Positions 39,784 through 48,602 of a stretch of 64,000 bases of DNA are shown here, one piece after another; within the stretch, counting starts at the first letter, position 1, and each line of letters starts with the position of its first letter. The stretch comes from an uncultured Pelagibacteraceae bacterium (GTDB taxonomy: Bacteria > Pseudomonadota > Alphaproteobacteria > Pelagibacterales > Pelagibacteraceae): contig CACPLR010000005.1 in assembly GCA_902634885.1 (NCBI GenBank), positions 44,225 to 108,224 on the forward strand. Reading direction: 5' to 3'. The notes beneath the pieces are model-generated. The model was given only the letters and a program-made list of their open reading frames with translations, searched no databases and was not told the DNA's origin. The translations under genes were made by a program, and so were the position numbers.

Positions 39784-41277
39784 ATGAAATTATTTTTTCT
39801 ACTAGGAAACCAACTATTTGACGAAAAATACTTAGAAAAGTTTAAAAAAGATCATATTTTTTATATGGCCGAGGATTTTCAACTTTGCACTTATGAAAAA
39901 CACCATAAAAACAAAATTTTACTGTTTCTCTCGTCCATGCGGTCGCATGCCGATAGGTTAAAAAAAAGTAAATTTAAAATTGAATATTCAACAATAGAGG
40001 AAAAGACATTTAAACTAGACTACACAGAAAAATTAAAAAAAACTATAAAATCAAAAAAAATAAATGAAATTTCCAGCTTCGAAATTGAAGATAAATTTTT
40101 TGAAAAAAAAATAAGTCAGTTTACCAAAAAAGAAAATATTAAATGGAATATTGTTCAATCACCAATGTTTTTGAATTCAAGACAAAATTTTAAAAAATAT
40201 CTATCAAAATCAAAAAAACCTTTTATGGCTGTATTCTATAAAGATACACGAAGAGAATTAAATATTTTAATTAAAAAAGATGGAACTCCCGAGGGAGGAA
40301 AGTGGAGTTTTGATGAAGATAATAGGAACAAACTACCAAAAAATATTTCAATTCCAAAATTTCCAAAAATAAAAGAGACATCTCATACAAAAAAATTAAA
40401 ACACATCATTGAAAAATATTTTAAAGATCATCCTGGTAACGTGGAAAACTTTTGGTTTGCAACGGAATATGAGGATGTCATCAAGCTATTAAATTTTTTT
40501 ATTAAAGAAAAATCTAATCTGTTTGGTGATTATGAAGATGCTGTTGATCAAAAAGATAATATCTTATTTCACAGTGCTTTAAGTCCCTATTTAAATTTAG
40601 GATTAATTACTCCTGAGCTTATATTGAAAAAAATTCTAGATTTTCATAAGAAAAATAAAATTAGATTAAATTCATTAGAGGGATATATCCGTCAAGTAAT
40701 AGGGTGGAGAGAATTTATGAGAGGTATTTATCAAAGTTATTCTAATGAAATGGAAACGAGAAACTTCTTTAAACAAAATAGAAAAATGAAAAAAAGTTGG
40801 TACGATGGATCAACTGGCCTTCCACCATTAGATTACGCAATCAAGAACGCGTTAAAATATGGATGGTCACATCACATAGAGAGATTAATGATTTTGTCTA
40901 ACATTATGAACCTTTGTGAAATTAAACCTAACATCGTTTATAAATGGTTTATGGAAATGTTTGTTGATTCATCTGATTGGGTAATGGTTCCAAATGTTTA
41001 TGGTATGGGCTTGTTTAGTGATGGAGGTATTTTTGCAACCAAACCTTACATTTGTGGATCCAGTTATTTTATGAAGATGATGGACTTTAAAAAAGGAGAA
41101 TGGTGCAACACAATGGATGGTTTGTACTGGAGGTTTATCAATAGGAATAGAAATTTTTTTTTAAAAAACCCAAGATTGTCGATGATGGTAAGAATTTTTG
41201 ATAAAATGAAAGCTGAAAGAAAAAAACTCATATTAGCCGAGGCAGAAAAATTTATAAAACAAAATACAATCCAGTGA
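39784..41277 (+). CDS. Cryptochrome/photolyase family protein (FeS-BCP/Phr-related type)
   Basis: LLGNQLFDEKYL N-terminus; ALSPYLNLGLITPELIL, GYIRQVIGWREFMRGIY, GWSHHIERLMILSNIMNLCEIKP, VPNVYGMGLFSDGGIFATKPYICGSSYFMKM. Confidence 0.93.
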   Translation: MKLFFLLGNQLFDEKYLEKFKKDHIFYMAEDFQLCTYEKHHKNKILLFLSSMRSHADRLKKSKFKIEYSTIEEKTFKLDYTEKLKKTIKSKKINEISSFEIEDKFFEKKISQFTKKENIKWNIVQSPMFLNSRQNFKKYLSKSKKPFMAVFYKDTRRELNILIKKDGTPEGGKWSFDEDNRNKLPKNISIPKFPKIKETSHTKKLKHIIEKYFKDHPGNVENFWFATEYEDVIKLLNFFIKEKSNLFGDYEDAVDQKDNILFHSALSPYLNLGLITPELILKKILDFHKKNKIRLNSLEGYIRQVIGWREFMRGIYQSYSNEMETRNFFKQNRKMKKSWYDGSTGLPPLDYAIKNALKYGWSHHIERLMILSNIMNLCEIKPNIVYKWFMEMFVDSSDWVMVPNVYGMGLFSDGGIFATKPYICGSSYFMKMMDFKKGEWCNTMDGLYWRFINRNRNFFLKNPRLSMMVRIFDKMKAERKKLILAEAEKFIKQNTIQ

Positions 41278-41399
41278 AAAAACAAAATCTACCTTCTAAA
41301 ATATGCCCAATATGTAAAAGATCATTCGCATGGAGACGAAAATGGAAGTTGAACTGGGAACGAGTTAAATATTGTTCTAAAAAGTGTTCGAGATCTTAA
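41274..41399 (+). CDS. DUF2256-like small zinc-finger protein (absent from ORF track)
   Basis: GTG start overlaps the photolyase stop (GTGA). Translation V/MKKQNLPSKICPICKRSFAWRRKWKLNWERVKYCSKKCSRS*, with DUF2256 CPxCxRxFxWRxKW..W..V.YCS..C pattern. Confidence 0.9.
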   Translation: MKKQNLPSKICPICKRSFAWRRKWKLNWERVKYCSKKCSRS

Positions 41400-41400
41400 G

Positions 41401-41628
41401 TTAGCAGCAAGAGCAACTACTTTTTTTTTCTTTTTTAATCTTTTCAGGATTATCTTTTTCTATTTTATTTTGAGTAACTTTAGGTTCTTCAAAAACTTTT
41501 TTCTTTAAAATTTTATCCTCTATATAAGCATACAATGAGCTAAAACCGATTTTAGAAGCTCTCTTTTCCTCATAGGCTCTTCTACCTTTTAAGTTTTCAA
41601 TAATTTCTAATATTTGAGGATTATTCAT
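41401..41628 (-). CDS. Small protein with cysteine-rich C-terminal tail (SCSCC)
   Basis: 75-aa ORF, K/E-rich linker, C-terminus KKSSCSCC; nothing else explains this interval. Confidence 0.6.
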   Translation of the reverse strand: MNNPQILEIIENLKGRRAYEEKRASKIGFSSLYAYIEDKILKKKVFEEPKVTQNKIEKDNPEKIKKEKKSSCSCC

Positions 41629-41658
41629 AGAATTAATTTATATCACTTAAAATTTTTA

Positions 41659-42795
41659 TTACAAAATATGCTCTATAATTTTGGGAATATATTTTTTAAA
41701 ATTAAAAAATCCTTTGTTACAATATTTCCACGCGTTTTGATCAATGTTTCTATATAAAAAATGTATCTCTAAATGATTCGAATTTAAAAAATCTAAATTC
41801 TCACCTATTGTTGGATATAGACCACAACAATTTTCAATATTTGTTATTTCACTAATGTTAATAATTTCACAATCAATAGATTGATCTTTTAACCTTTTTT
41901 CTTGATCTTTAATTAACTGAGACTTAAATTTCAATAATTTCTCACTTAGCTTTATAGATCTATTATCATTTTTATTAGAAACTAAGTAAATTTTCTTAAA
42001 GTTTTTATCTTTAAAGTCAGTAATTTCAAACGAGAGATTATTTTCAAAAACCAACAGGTTTTTTTCTTCAACGTTTTGTGGGTTTGTAAAATTTTGTTTT
42101 ACTATATTATAAGATTTTTCAGAAACTTTTGGAGGAGCATTTTCATTTAATTTAACATTTTGAAATCTATTGTTAGTGAATTTTTTAATATTCCATTCAC
42201 TCGCTAGGTAATGCTTCCCTTGAGTTTGAATACCCGCAACCCATCTCCATCCAAGAGTATTTGATGCAGCATCACCATCAAAAAGATGCTGCATAAAAAA
42301 TTCCGCACCTAATTGCCAAGGTAATTCTAAAGTAAAAATCCAGATACTAGCAAACCACATTCTTGTATGATTATGTAAATAATTATTCTCTTTAAGTTCG
42401 TTTACCCATTCATTGAAGCAATCTATGTTTGTTTTTCCCTCAATTGCAGACAGGTAATCTTGATTATTTTGAAATTCGTTTTTTATCTTATCTAATTCTA
42501 GAAGATAATCTGTCCAAACATTAGGTCTTAATTCTAACCAACCTTTCCAATATGTTCGCCATAAAACTTCCTGAATAAATTTTTCATTTTTTGAGAAAGA
42601 AAATTTACTTAGTGATTTTTTTATCACCTCTTTTTCATTAATTATCCCATGAGTTATATATGGTGATAAACAAGAAACATTTAACCTTTTTTCAGGACCA
42701 AAATCAAAATTTCTTAATCTAGAATATTCTGCAAGATTATTTTCAACAAAATTATCTAATTGATCTATGGCCTTTGCCCTTGAAGCTTCAAACAT
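41659..42795 (-). CDS. Photolyase-like protein containing the FAD-binding helical domain but no N-terminal photolyase alpha/beta domain
   Basis: SCLSPYITHGII, FIQEVLWRTYWKGWLE, NNYLHNHTRMWFASIW, FMQHLFDGDAASNTLGWRWVAGIQTQGKHYLAS. Confidence 0.88.
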   Translation of the reverse strand: MFEASRAKAIDQLDNFVENNLAEYSRLRNFDFGPEKRLNVSCLSPYITHGIINEKEVIKKSLSKFSFSKNEKFIQEVLWRTYWKGWLELRPNVWTDYLLELDKIKNEFQNNQDYLSAIEGKTNIDCFNEWVNELKENNYLHNHTRMWFASIWIFTLELPWQLGAEFFMQHLFDGDAASNTLGWRWVAGIQTQGKHYLASEWNIKKFTNNRFQNVKLNENAPPKVSEKSYNIVKQNFTNPQNVEEKNLLVFENNLSFEITDFKDKNFKKIYLVSNKNDNRSIKLSEKLLKFKSQLIKDQEKRLKDQSIDCEIINISEITNIENCCGLYPTIGENLDFLNSNHLEIHFLYRNIDQNAWKYCNKGFFNFKKYIPKIIEHIL

Positions 42796-42804
42796 TGCTT
42801 TTAA

Positions 42805-43185
42805 TTATTTCGATTTTTTTTTCTTTAGACCTAATTTATCACTGTGTCTTAACCTTAAAACAACAATCGCTGCAGCAATTAACAAAATTGCAACTGCTTC
42901 GTAAACAAGTGCAGTGGGATCCATTTCTTTACCTTGTAAGATAATAAACCGGGCAAGAGCTGTTATCGCAATAAGTAATGGAAGTGTAATACTAATAGAC
43001 TGTTGGTTCCAAAAAACTCTAACCATAGCAAGTACCTCTAAGTAAAGAAACATTAAAAGTAAATCAGCTAATGTTACCAACTGATTGGTGAACATATTTT
43101 TAATTTCTATCCCAACAGCAATAACAGTGCTTACTAAAATAATACACATTAAGGCTAGTTGTAAGTTTTTTGTAATATTGTCCAT
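42805..43185 (-). CDS. PsiE-like (phosphate-starvation-inducible E family) membrane protein
   Basis: TLADLLLMFLYLEVLAMVRVFWNQQSISITLPLLIAITALARFIIL. Confidence 0.75.
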   Translation of the reverse strand: MDNITKNLQLALMCIILVSTVIAVGIEIKNMFTNQLVTLADLLLMFLYLEVLAMVRVFWNQQSISITLPLLIAITALARFIILQGKEMDPTALVYEAVAILLIAAAIVVLRLRHSDKLGLKKKKSK

Positions 43186-43643
43186 TATTTACCTTTAGTA
43201 AATGGTAACCATTTTTCAAATGCTGATTTTAAAGGACCATCATATGGAATTGAATAAGAATTTGGATTCGGACTAGTTAAAACTTCAATACCTTTTGAAA
43301 AAATAAAGATAAATACTATTACAAAAACAATTACCATTATTTTAAAAGGATCAAAATTTTTTGTTTGAAAGACACTTGCTGACCTTGCTTCTGCTTTATG
43401 GAATTGTTTAAAAGTCATATATACGGCAAATATTAATCCTATATGAGCTAAAAAAAGACCAGCCCACCCAAATGCAAAAGTTGTATATGAAAAAACATAT
43501 AAACTAAAAACTGTAGTCCAAATGAAACTTAAAACTAATAAAATTTGTAGTCTAACCGTTTTTGGAAGTGCACGTAAATCATTTTTACTATCATCAAATA
43601 AAATATTTGCAGCATCTCTCATCCAATTTTTAATTGATTCCAT
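43185..43643 (-). CDS. Membrane protein of unknown function
   Basis: Three predicted TM segments; start/stop overlap with the PsiE-like gene. Confidence 0.7.
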   Translation of the reverse strand: MESIKNWMRDAANILFDDSKNDLRALPKTVRLQILLVLSFIWTTVFSLYVFSYTTFAFGWAGLFLAHIGLIFAVYMTFKQFHKAEARSASVFQTKNFDPFKIMVIVFVIVFIFIFSKGIEVLTSPNPNSYSIPYDGPLKSAFEKWLPFTKGK

Positions 43644-43703
43644 ATATTGAAGATATAATTTTTTAAAATTTAAACAAATGCTAATTTGCCCTAAACTTTA
43701 CTG

Positions 43704-44888
43704 TTAACGCAGCTTTTTTTTATGAAAATTGATAAATCTTTCAACGTTAGATTTATTAAATGACTTGTTCTCTTCAAATGAAACTTTCTTCATTGAGTAA
43801 GCACTGCTATTAGTAAGTCTTGATTGAATTGTAATATTCCCTTTATATAATTTAAGCTTGACTGCACCATTAACTTTACTTCTTTTTAAATCAACAATTT
43901 TCTGAAGTTTAAATCTTTCTTTTGAATACCAATAACCATTATAAATCAACTCTGCATATCGAGACATTATTCGATCTTTCTTATGCATGGTTACTTTATC
44001 TAAAGTAACAGACTCTATTGCTCTATGTGCGTTAATTAAAAGAGTCCCACCAGGTGTTTCGTATACACCTCTAGATTTGATGCCTAAAAACCTATTCTCA
44101 ACTAAGTCAACCCTTCCAATTCCATTATTACCAGCGAAATTATTTAGTTTTGACAGTAACTTAGCAGGTGACATTTTTTTTCCATTAATTCCAAAAGGAT
44201 CACCATTTTTAAAATTTATAGTGACATAAGTTGGTCTATTTGGTGCTTTTTCAGGTGAAACAGTTCTTTGAAAAATAAATTCTGGAGCTGAGTTTCTAGG
44301 GTTCTCCAAGACCTTTCCCTCTGTCGAGGTATGAAATAAATTATCATCCACAGAAAAAGGTGGTTCTCCTTTTTTATCATTTGGAATTGGAATATTGTAT
44401 TTTTTTGCGTAATTAATTAAGTCAGTTCTTGATCTTAATTTCCAAATTCTCCATGGAGCAATAATTTTTATATTTGAACCAAAATAATGATAACCTAATT
44501 CAAACCTTATTTGATCGTTGCCTTTTCCTGTCGATCCATGCGAAACAGCATAGGCTTTAAATTTCTTAGCAACTCTTATTTGGTCTTTTGCAATTAACGG
44601 GCGTGCAATTGATGTACCGAGTAAATAGACGCCTTCATAAATTGCATGTCCTCTAATCATTGGGTAAATGTAATCTTTTACAAAAATATCTTTTAGATCA
44701 TTTATTATTATTTTTTTTACACCAAGTTTTTTTGCATTTTTAATAATTTTATTTTTATTTATTTCTTGGCCAATATCGGCGGTATAGCATATTACTTCTG
44801 CATCATAATTCTCTTGAAGCCACTTTAAAATTATAGAAGTATCTAACCCTCCAGAATAGGCGAGCACTATTCTTTTTTTCGACTTCAT
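43704..44888 (-). CDS. argG: Argininosuccinate synthase
   Basis: RIVLAYSGGLDTSIILKWLQENY, HGSTGKGNDQIRFELG, APWRIW. Confidence 0.98.
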   Translation of the reverse strand: MKSKKRIVLAYSGGLDTSIILKWLQENYDAEVICYTADIGQEINKNKIIKNAKKLGVKKIIINDLKDIFVKDYIYPMIRGHAIYEGVYLLGTSIARPLIAKDQIRVAKKFKAYAVSHGSTGKGNDQIRFELGYHYFGSNIKIIAPWRIWKLRSRTDLINYAKKYNIPIPNDKKGEPPFSVDDNLFHTSTEGKVLENPRNSAPEFIFQRTVSPEKAPNRPTYVTINFKNGDPFGINGKKMSPAKLLSKLNNFAGNNGIGRVDLVENRFLGIKSRGVYETPGGTLLINAHRAIESVTLDKVTMHKKDRIMSRYAELIYNGYWYSKERFKLQKIVDLKRSKVNGAVKLKLYKGNITIQSRLTNSSAYSMKKVSFEENKSFNKSNVERFINFHKKKLR

Positions 44889-44892
44889 GATT

Positions 44893-45393
44893 TTATGTAC
44901 AATTTTTTTTTGCTGAATTGTATGCTTTGGTAAAACCCATCAACGAATAATGATCAATTGTTTGAGATCCTGATTTATTATATGCAGTAACCATAATTCT
45001 TGATGCTTTTTTCATTCTTTTTATAATTCTCTTTTCAATTTTATTGCTCGAAATCCATGCAAAGTCTTCTTGTGCAATGTCAAACTTATATTTAGATTTT
45101 CCAGATGATGCTATTATTGAATTCTGGCTATTATATTCGTAACCAGATGTAGTGCTTACCTCATCTGAAATTTTATCAGTTGGCCTAAATGTAACAAATA
45201 ATCTTGCCTCTCTATCCCCCTTTTTTGGAGATTGTAAAACAGGCTTTGATTGAGCAAAACAAATTTTTCCACCTGTATCCAATACTTGAATTACTTCCCA
45301 ATCTTTAAACTTTCCTATTTTTTTAACTTCTTCAGCAAAGCTGGATGAAAATGTAAAAAATAAAATAATAATTGAGTATCTAATTATGGACAT
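44893..45393 (-). CDS. Invasion-associated locus B (IalB)-like exported protein
   Basis: Signal peptide; KDWEVIQVLDTGGKICFAQSKP...RLFVTFRP pattern. Confidence 0.78.
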   Translation of the reverse strand: MSIIRYSIIILFFTFSSSFAEEVKKIGKFKDWEVIQVLDTGGKICFAQSKPVLQSPKKGDREARLFVTFRPTDKISDEVSTTSGYEYNSQNSIIASSGKSKYKFDIAQEDFAWISSNKIEKRIIKRMKKASRIMVTAYNKSGSQTIDHYSLMGFTKAYNSAKKNCT

Positions 45394-46418
45394 GGATTTG
45401 GAAATATTTTTTGAACATTATTTATTTCGTTAATTACTTCTTGATCTAATTTGACTTTTACACTTTCTATATTAGTTTTCAACTGATCCATAGTTGTTGC
45501 ACCTATGATCACGCTGGTCATAAATTCTTGCTCCTCACAAAATTTAATGGACATTTGACTCATATCTAGACCATATTTTTCACTTATTTTGAAATATTCC
45601 TCTACTGCTTTTTCAGTATTGGGCTTTCTATATCTGGTCCAAAAATCATAATCTCTCTCCATTCTCGAGCCCTTTGGCAATTCTCCATTTCTATATTTGC
45701 CTGACAAATATCCACTTGCCAAAGGTGAATAGGAGAGACATCCTATTTGTTCTCTAATAGAGACTTCTGCAAGTCCGACTTCATAAGATCTATTAAGTAA
45801 ACTATAAGGATTTTGAATAGACATCATTCTTGGTAAATTTTTATCTTTAGAAAGTTTAATATAATTCATCACTCCCCAAGGAGTTTCATTTGATAGCCCT
45901 ACGTATCTGATTTTACCCTTATCAATATATTTTTTTAACTGATTAAGAACGTCTTCGAATTGGTTCCATTCATTTTCTTTATGCTCATAACCCAATCTTC
46001 CAAAGTTATTGACATTTCTTTCTGGCCAATGAAGTTGATACAAGTCTACATAGTCAGTGTTCAATCTTTTAAGACTATGATTAAGCGCATTTTCTAAATT
46101 TTTACCTACAAAGCTATTTTCACCGTTTCTTAAGTAATCCCTTGATGGTCCAGCAACTTTTGTTGCTAAAATAACATCATCTCTTTTTTTGTTTTTTTTA
46201 AACCAATTGCCTATGATTTTTTCAGTATGACCGTAAGTTTCCTCTTTTGGAGGAACTGCATAAAGTTCAGCTGTGTCCCAAAAGTTTACACCCTCAGTTA
46301 ATGCAAAATCCATCTGTTCAAAGGCTTCCGATTCAGTATTTTGTTCTCCCCAAGTCATTGTACCGAGACAAATTGTGCTTACTTTAAGGTCTGTATTTCC
46401 CAATTTTTTGTAATTCAT
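45384..46418 (-). CDS. Aldo/keto reductase (Tas-like)
   Basis: MNYKKLGNTDLKVSTICLGTMTWGEQNTESEAFEQMDFAL, FWDTAELYAVPP, VDLYQLHWPERN. Confidence 0.96.
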   Translation of the reverse strand: MNYKKLGNTDLKVSTICLGTMTWGEQNTESEAFEQMDFALTEGVNFWDTAELYAVPPKEETYGHTEKIIGNWFKKNKKRDDVILATKVAGPSRDYLRNGENSFVGKNLENALNHSLKRLNTDYVDLYQLHWPERNVNNFGRLGYEHKENEWNQFEDVLNQLKKYIDKGKIRYVGLSNETPWGVMNYIKLSKDKNLPRMMSIQNPYSLLNRSYEVGLAEVSIREQIGCLSYSPLASGYLSGKYRNGELPKGSRMERDYDFWTRYRKPNTEKAVEEYFKISEKYGLDMSQMSIKFCEEQEFMTSVIIGATTMDQLKTNIESVKVKLDQEVINEINNVQKIFPNPCP

Positions 46419-46487
46419 TTTTTAAAGTTATTTTTACTTATATTTTGGTGGCTTGAAAATATAGAAATATGATATTATATAAATCGC

Positions 46488-47246
46488 ATGGAATTCAATA
46501 AAGAAAATATTTTAAATAAATCTACGACTGCAAAACAAGCAGTTGTAATGGATGAAGGTTTAAGAGCCTATATGTTAAAAGTATATAACTATATGGCTAC
46601 AGGAGTTCTGTTAACTGGTATTATAGCACTGTTATCTTTCAAAATGTCGGTTGTTACTGATGCTAATGGTTCAATTGTTGCATTAACTGAATTTGGTAAT
46701 GCTATATATTTGTCAGGATTAAAGTGGGTAGTAATGCTCGCACCTCTTGCAATAGTTTTTTATATGAGTTTTGGAATAAATAAAATGAGTTCGTCAAAAG
46801 CTCAAACTACCTTTTGGATATTTGCAGCTTTAATGGGTCTTTCTTTGTCCTCAATTCTTTTAGTTTATACAGGTTTAAGTGTTACTAGAGTATTTTTCAT
46901 ATCTTCAGCAACTTTTGGTGCAATGAGTATTTACGGCTACACAACAAAAAGAGATTTAACTAAATTTGGATCTTTTTTGATGATGGGTTTAATTGGAATT
47001 ATTATTGCTTCACTAGTTAATATTTTTCTTAAATCTTCTATGATGTATTTTGCAATTTCTATAATTGGAGTATTAATTTTTGTTGGCTTAACTGCTTATG
47101 ATACTCAAAAAATTAAAAACATGTACGTCGCTTCAGACTCTGGAGAATTGATGGGTAAAAAAGCAGTTATGGGTGCTTTAACTTTGTATTTAGATTTCAT
47201 TAATTTATTTATAATGTTGCTTAGACTCTTTGGTCAGAGAAGATAA
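46488..47246 (+). CDS. Bax inhibitor-1/YccA family membrane protein
   Basis: LRAYMLKVYNYMATGVLLTGIIALL, multi-TM, FVGLTAYDTQKIKNMY, GALTLYLDFINLFIMLLRLFG. Confidence 0.97.
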   Translation: MEFNKENILNKSTTAKQAVVMDEGLRAYMLKVYNYMATGVLLTGIIALLSFKMSVVTDANGSIVALTEFGNAIYLSGLKWVVMLAPLAIVFYMSFGINKMSSSKAQTTFWIFAALMGLSLSSILLVYTGLSVTRVFFISSATFGAMSIYGYTTKRDLTKFGSFLMMGLIGIIIASLVNIFLKSSMMYFAISIIGVLIFVGLTAYDTQKIKNMYVASDSGELMGKKAVMGALTLYLDFINLFIMLLRLFGQRR

Positions 47247-47591
47247 TTAATTTTTTAATTTTTTCCAGTTAGTATTCTTTAATAAATTTTCAAGATCAAA
47301 AGAATTTTTTAGAATTTTACCATTGGTATCAGTGATTAAATATCCTAAGTTTTTGTTTGATGGTTTAAAATTTTTACAAATTTTATAGATAGCGTTATCA
47401 GCAGCATTTTTAAAAACACTAAAACTTACTTGTTTGCTAGAAATTGAGAGCCCGTAGTCTCTCCAAGATCCTTCAGATACCATTCTAGCATAGAGATCCA
47501 AAATAATTTTCAACTCATTCTTTTCAAAAAAATACTTAATTTCCTCGTCTTTTTTTAAGTTATTTATAACAAGTTTTAAGTTTCTATTCAT
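47247..47591 (-). CDS. DUF2794-like protein
   Basis: FEKNELKIILDLYARMVSEGSWRDYGLSISSKQVSFSVFKNAADNAIYKICK. Confidence 0.85.
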   Translation of the reverse strand: MNRNLKLVINNLKKDEEIKYFFEKNELKIILDLYARMVSEGSWRDYGLSISSKQVSFSVFKNAADNAIYKICKNFKPSNKNLGYLITDTNGKILKNSFDLENLLKNTNWKKLKN

Positions 47592-48135
47592 TTAGTTTGT
47601 ACTTGTTAATAAGACCAATTTGAAAAGCGGTAAAAATAAATGTTATTGGAAGCATTCCCCAAACTTTGAAATTAACCCAAAACTCCTCTGTTTGCGTTCG
47701 CCAAATTACTTCATTTAATAATGCAAGACAAAAAAAGAAATACATCCATCTATTATTTAAGATTTTCCAGCCTTCGTCACTTAATGGTAAAGATTTTCCT
47801 AAAATTTTTTTTAAAATAGGATCATCTGTAAAATATTTTCCAAAAAATAAGGCTAACGCGAATAAAATATTAATTATTGTGGGCTTCATGTAAATGAAAA
47901 CTGGATTATCAAAATATATAGTTAAACCACCAAACAATGTAATTAAAACCCCACTTGTCAGAGGAACCATTGGAATTTTTTTCTCCAGGATCCAAACTAC
48001 AAGAACTGCAATTATAGTTGCAACTATTAGTGGAGGTATAGCAATTTTTAAATTTTTATCGTTATTATAGTAAAAGAAAAAAAAAATTACTAAAGGACCA
48101 ATATCTGTAATAAATTTTAAGAAAGATTTATTCAC
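47584..48135 (-). CDS. yciB: Septation protein A / YciB (IspZ) family
   Basis: FLKFITDIGPLVIFFFFYY, IPMVPLTSGVLITLFGGLTIYFDNPVFIYMKPTIINILFALAL, WVNFKVWGMLPITFIF. Confidence 0.93.
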   Translation of the reverse strand: MNKSFLKFITDIGPLVIFFFFYYNNDKNLKIAIPPLIVATIIAVLVVWILEKKIPMVPLTSGVLITLFGGLTIYFDNPVFIYMKPTIINILFALALFFGKYFTDDPILKKILGKSLPLSDEGWKILNNRWMYFFFCLALLNEVIWRTQTEEFWVNFKVWGMLPITFIFTAFQIGLINKYKLNE

Positions 48136-48212
48136 TGCTACATATTATCAGATTAATAAAACAATCATATTTTTTTTATTGATTTTTTTATTCAAATATC
48201 CATATTTACCTT

Positions 48213-48533
48213 GTGAGCATTCAAAAAGCTAAATTTTCAATTGGTGATGTAGTAAAGCACAAGCACTTCGATTTTAGAGGTGTGATTTATGATGTGGATT
48301 TTGAATTTAATAATTCAGAAGAATGGTACCAATCAATACCCAAAAACGTTAGACCTAGAAAAGACCAGCCTTTTTATCACCTACTCGCTGAAAATGATGA
48401 GATAACATATGAAGCATACGTGTCAGAACAAAATCTTTTAACAGATGACTCTGAAGAACCCATTAAACATCCATTGATAAATGAGATTTTTTCAGGGAAA
48501 AAAGGCTCAAGTTATTTTAAACCTTCAAATTAA
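48213..48533 (+). CDS. hspQ: Heat shock protein HspQ / YccV-like
   Basis: AKFSIGDVVKHKHFDFRGVIYDVDFEFNNSEEWYQSIP...DQPFYHLLAENDEITYEAYVSEQNLL; GTG start. Confidence 0.93.
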   Translation: MSIQKAKFSIGDVVKHKHFDFRGVIYDVDFEFNNSEEWYQSIPKNVRPRKDQPFYHLLAENDEITYEAYVSEQNLLTDDSEEPIKHPLINEIFSGKKGSSYFKPSN

Positions 48534-48602
48534 TAAAAGCCTACTTTTTAACACATTTTATACAAACAGAAGTCATAACTTATAAATATTATCAACTCAT
48601 AT

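Noticed and set aside
46439-46463. TATATTTT/AAAATATA inverted repeat between aldo/keto reductase and BI-1 genes
   Set aside because: Pure A/T arms of 8 bp are expected by chance at this composition.
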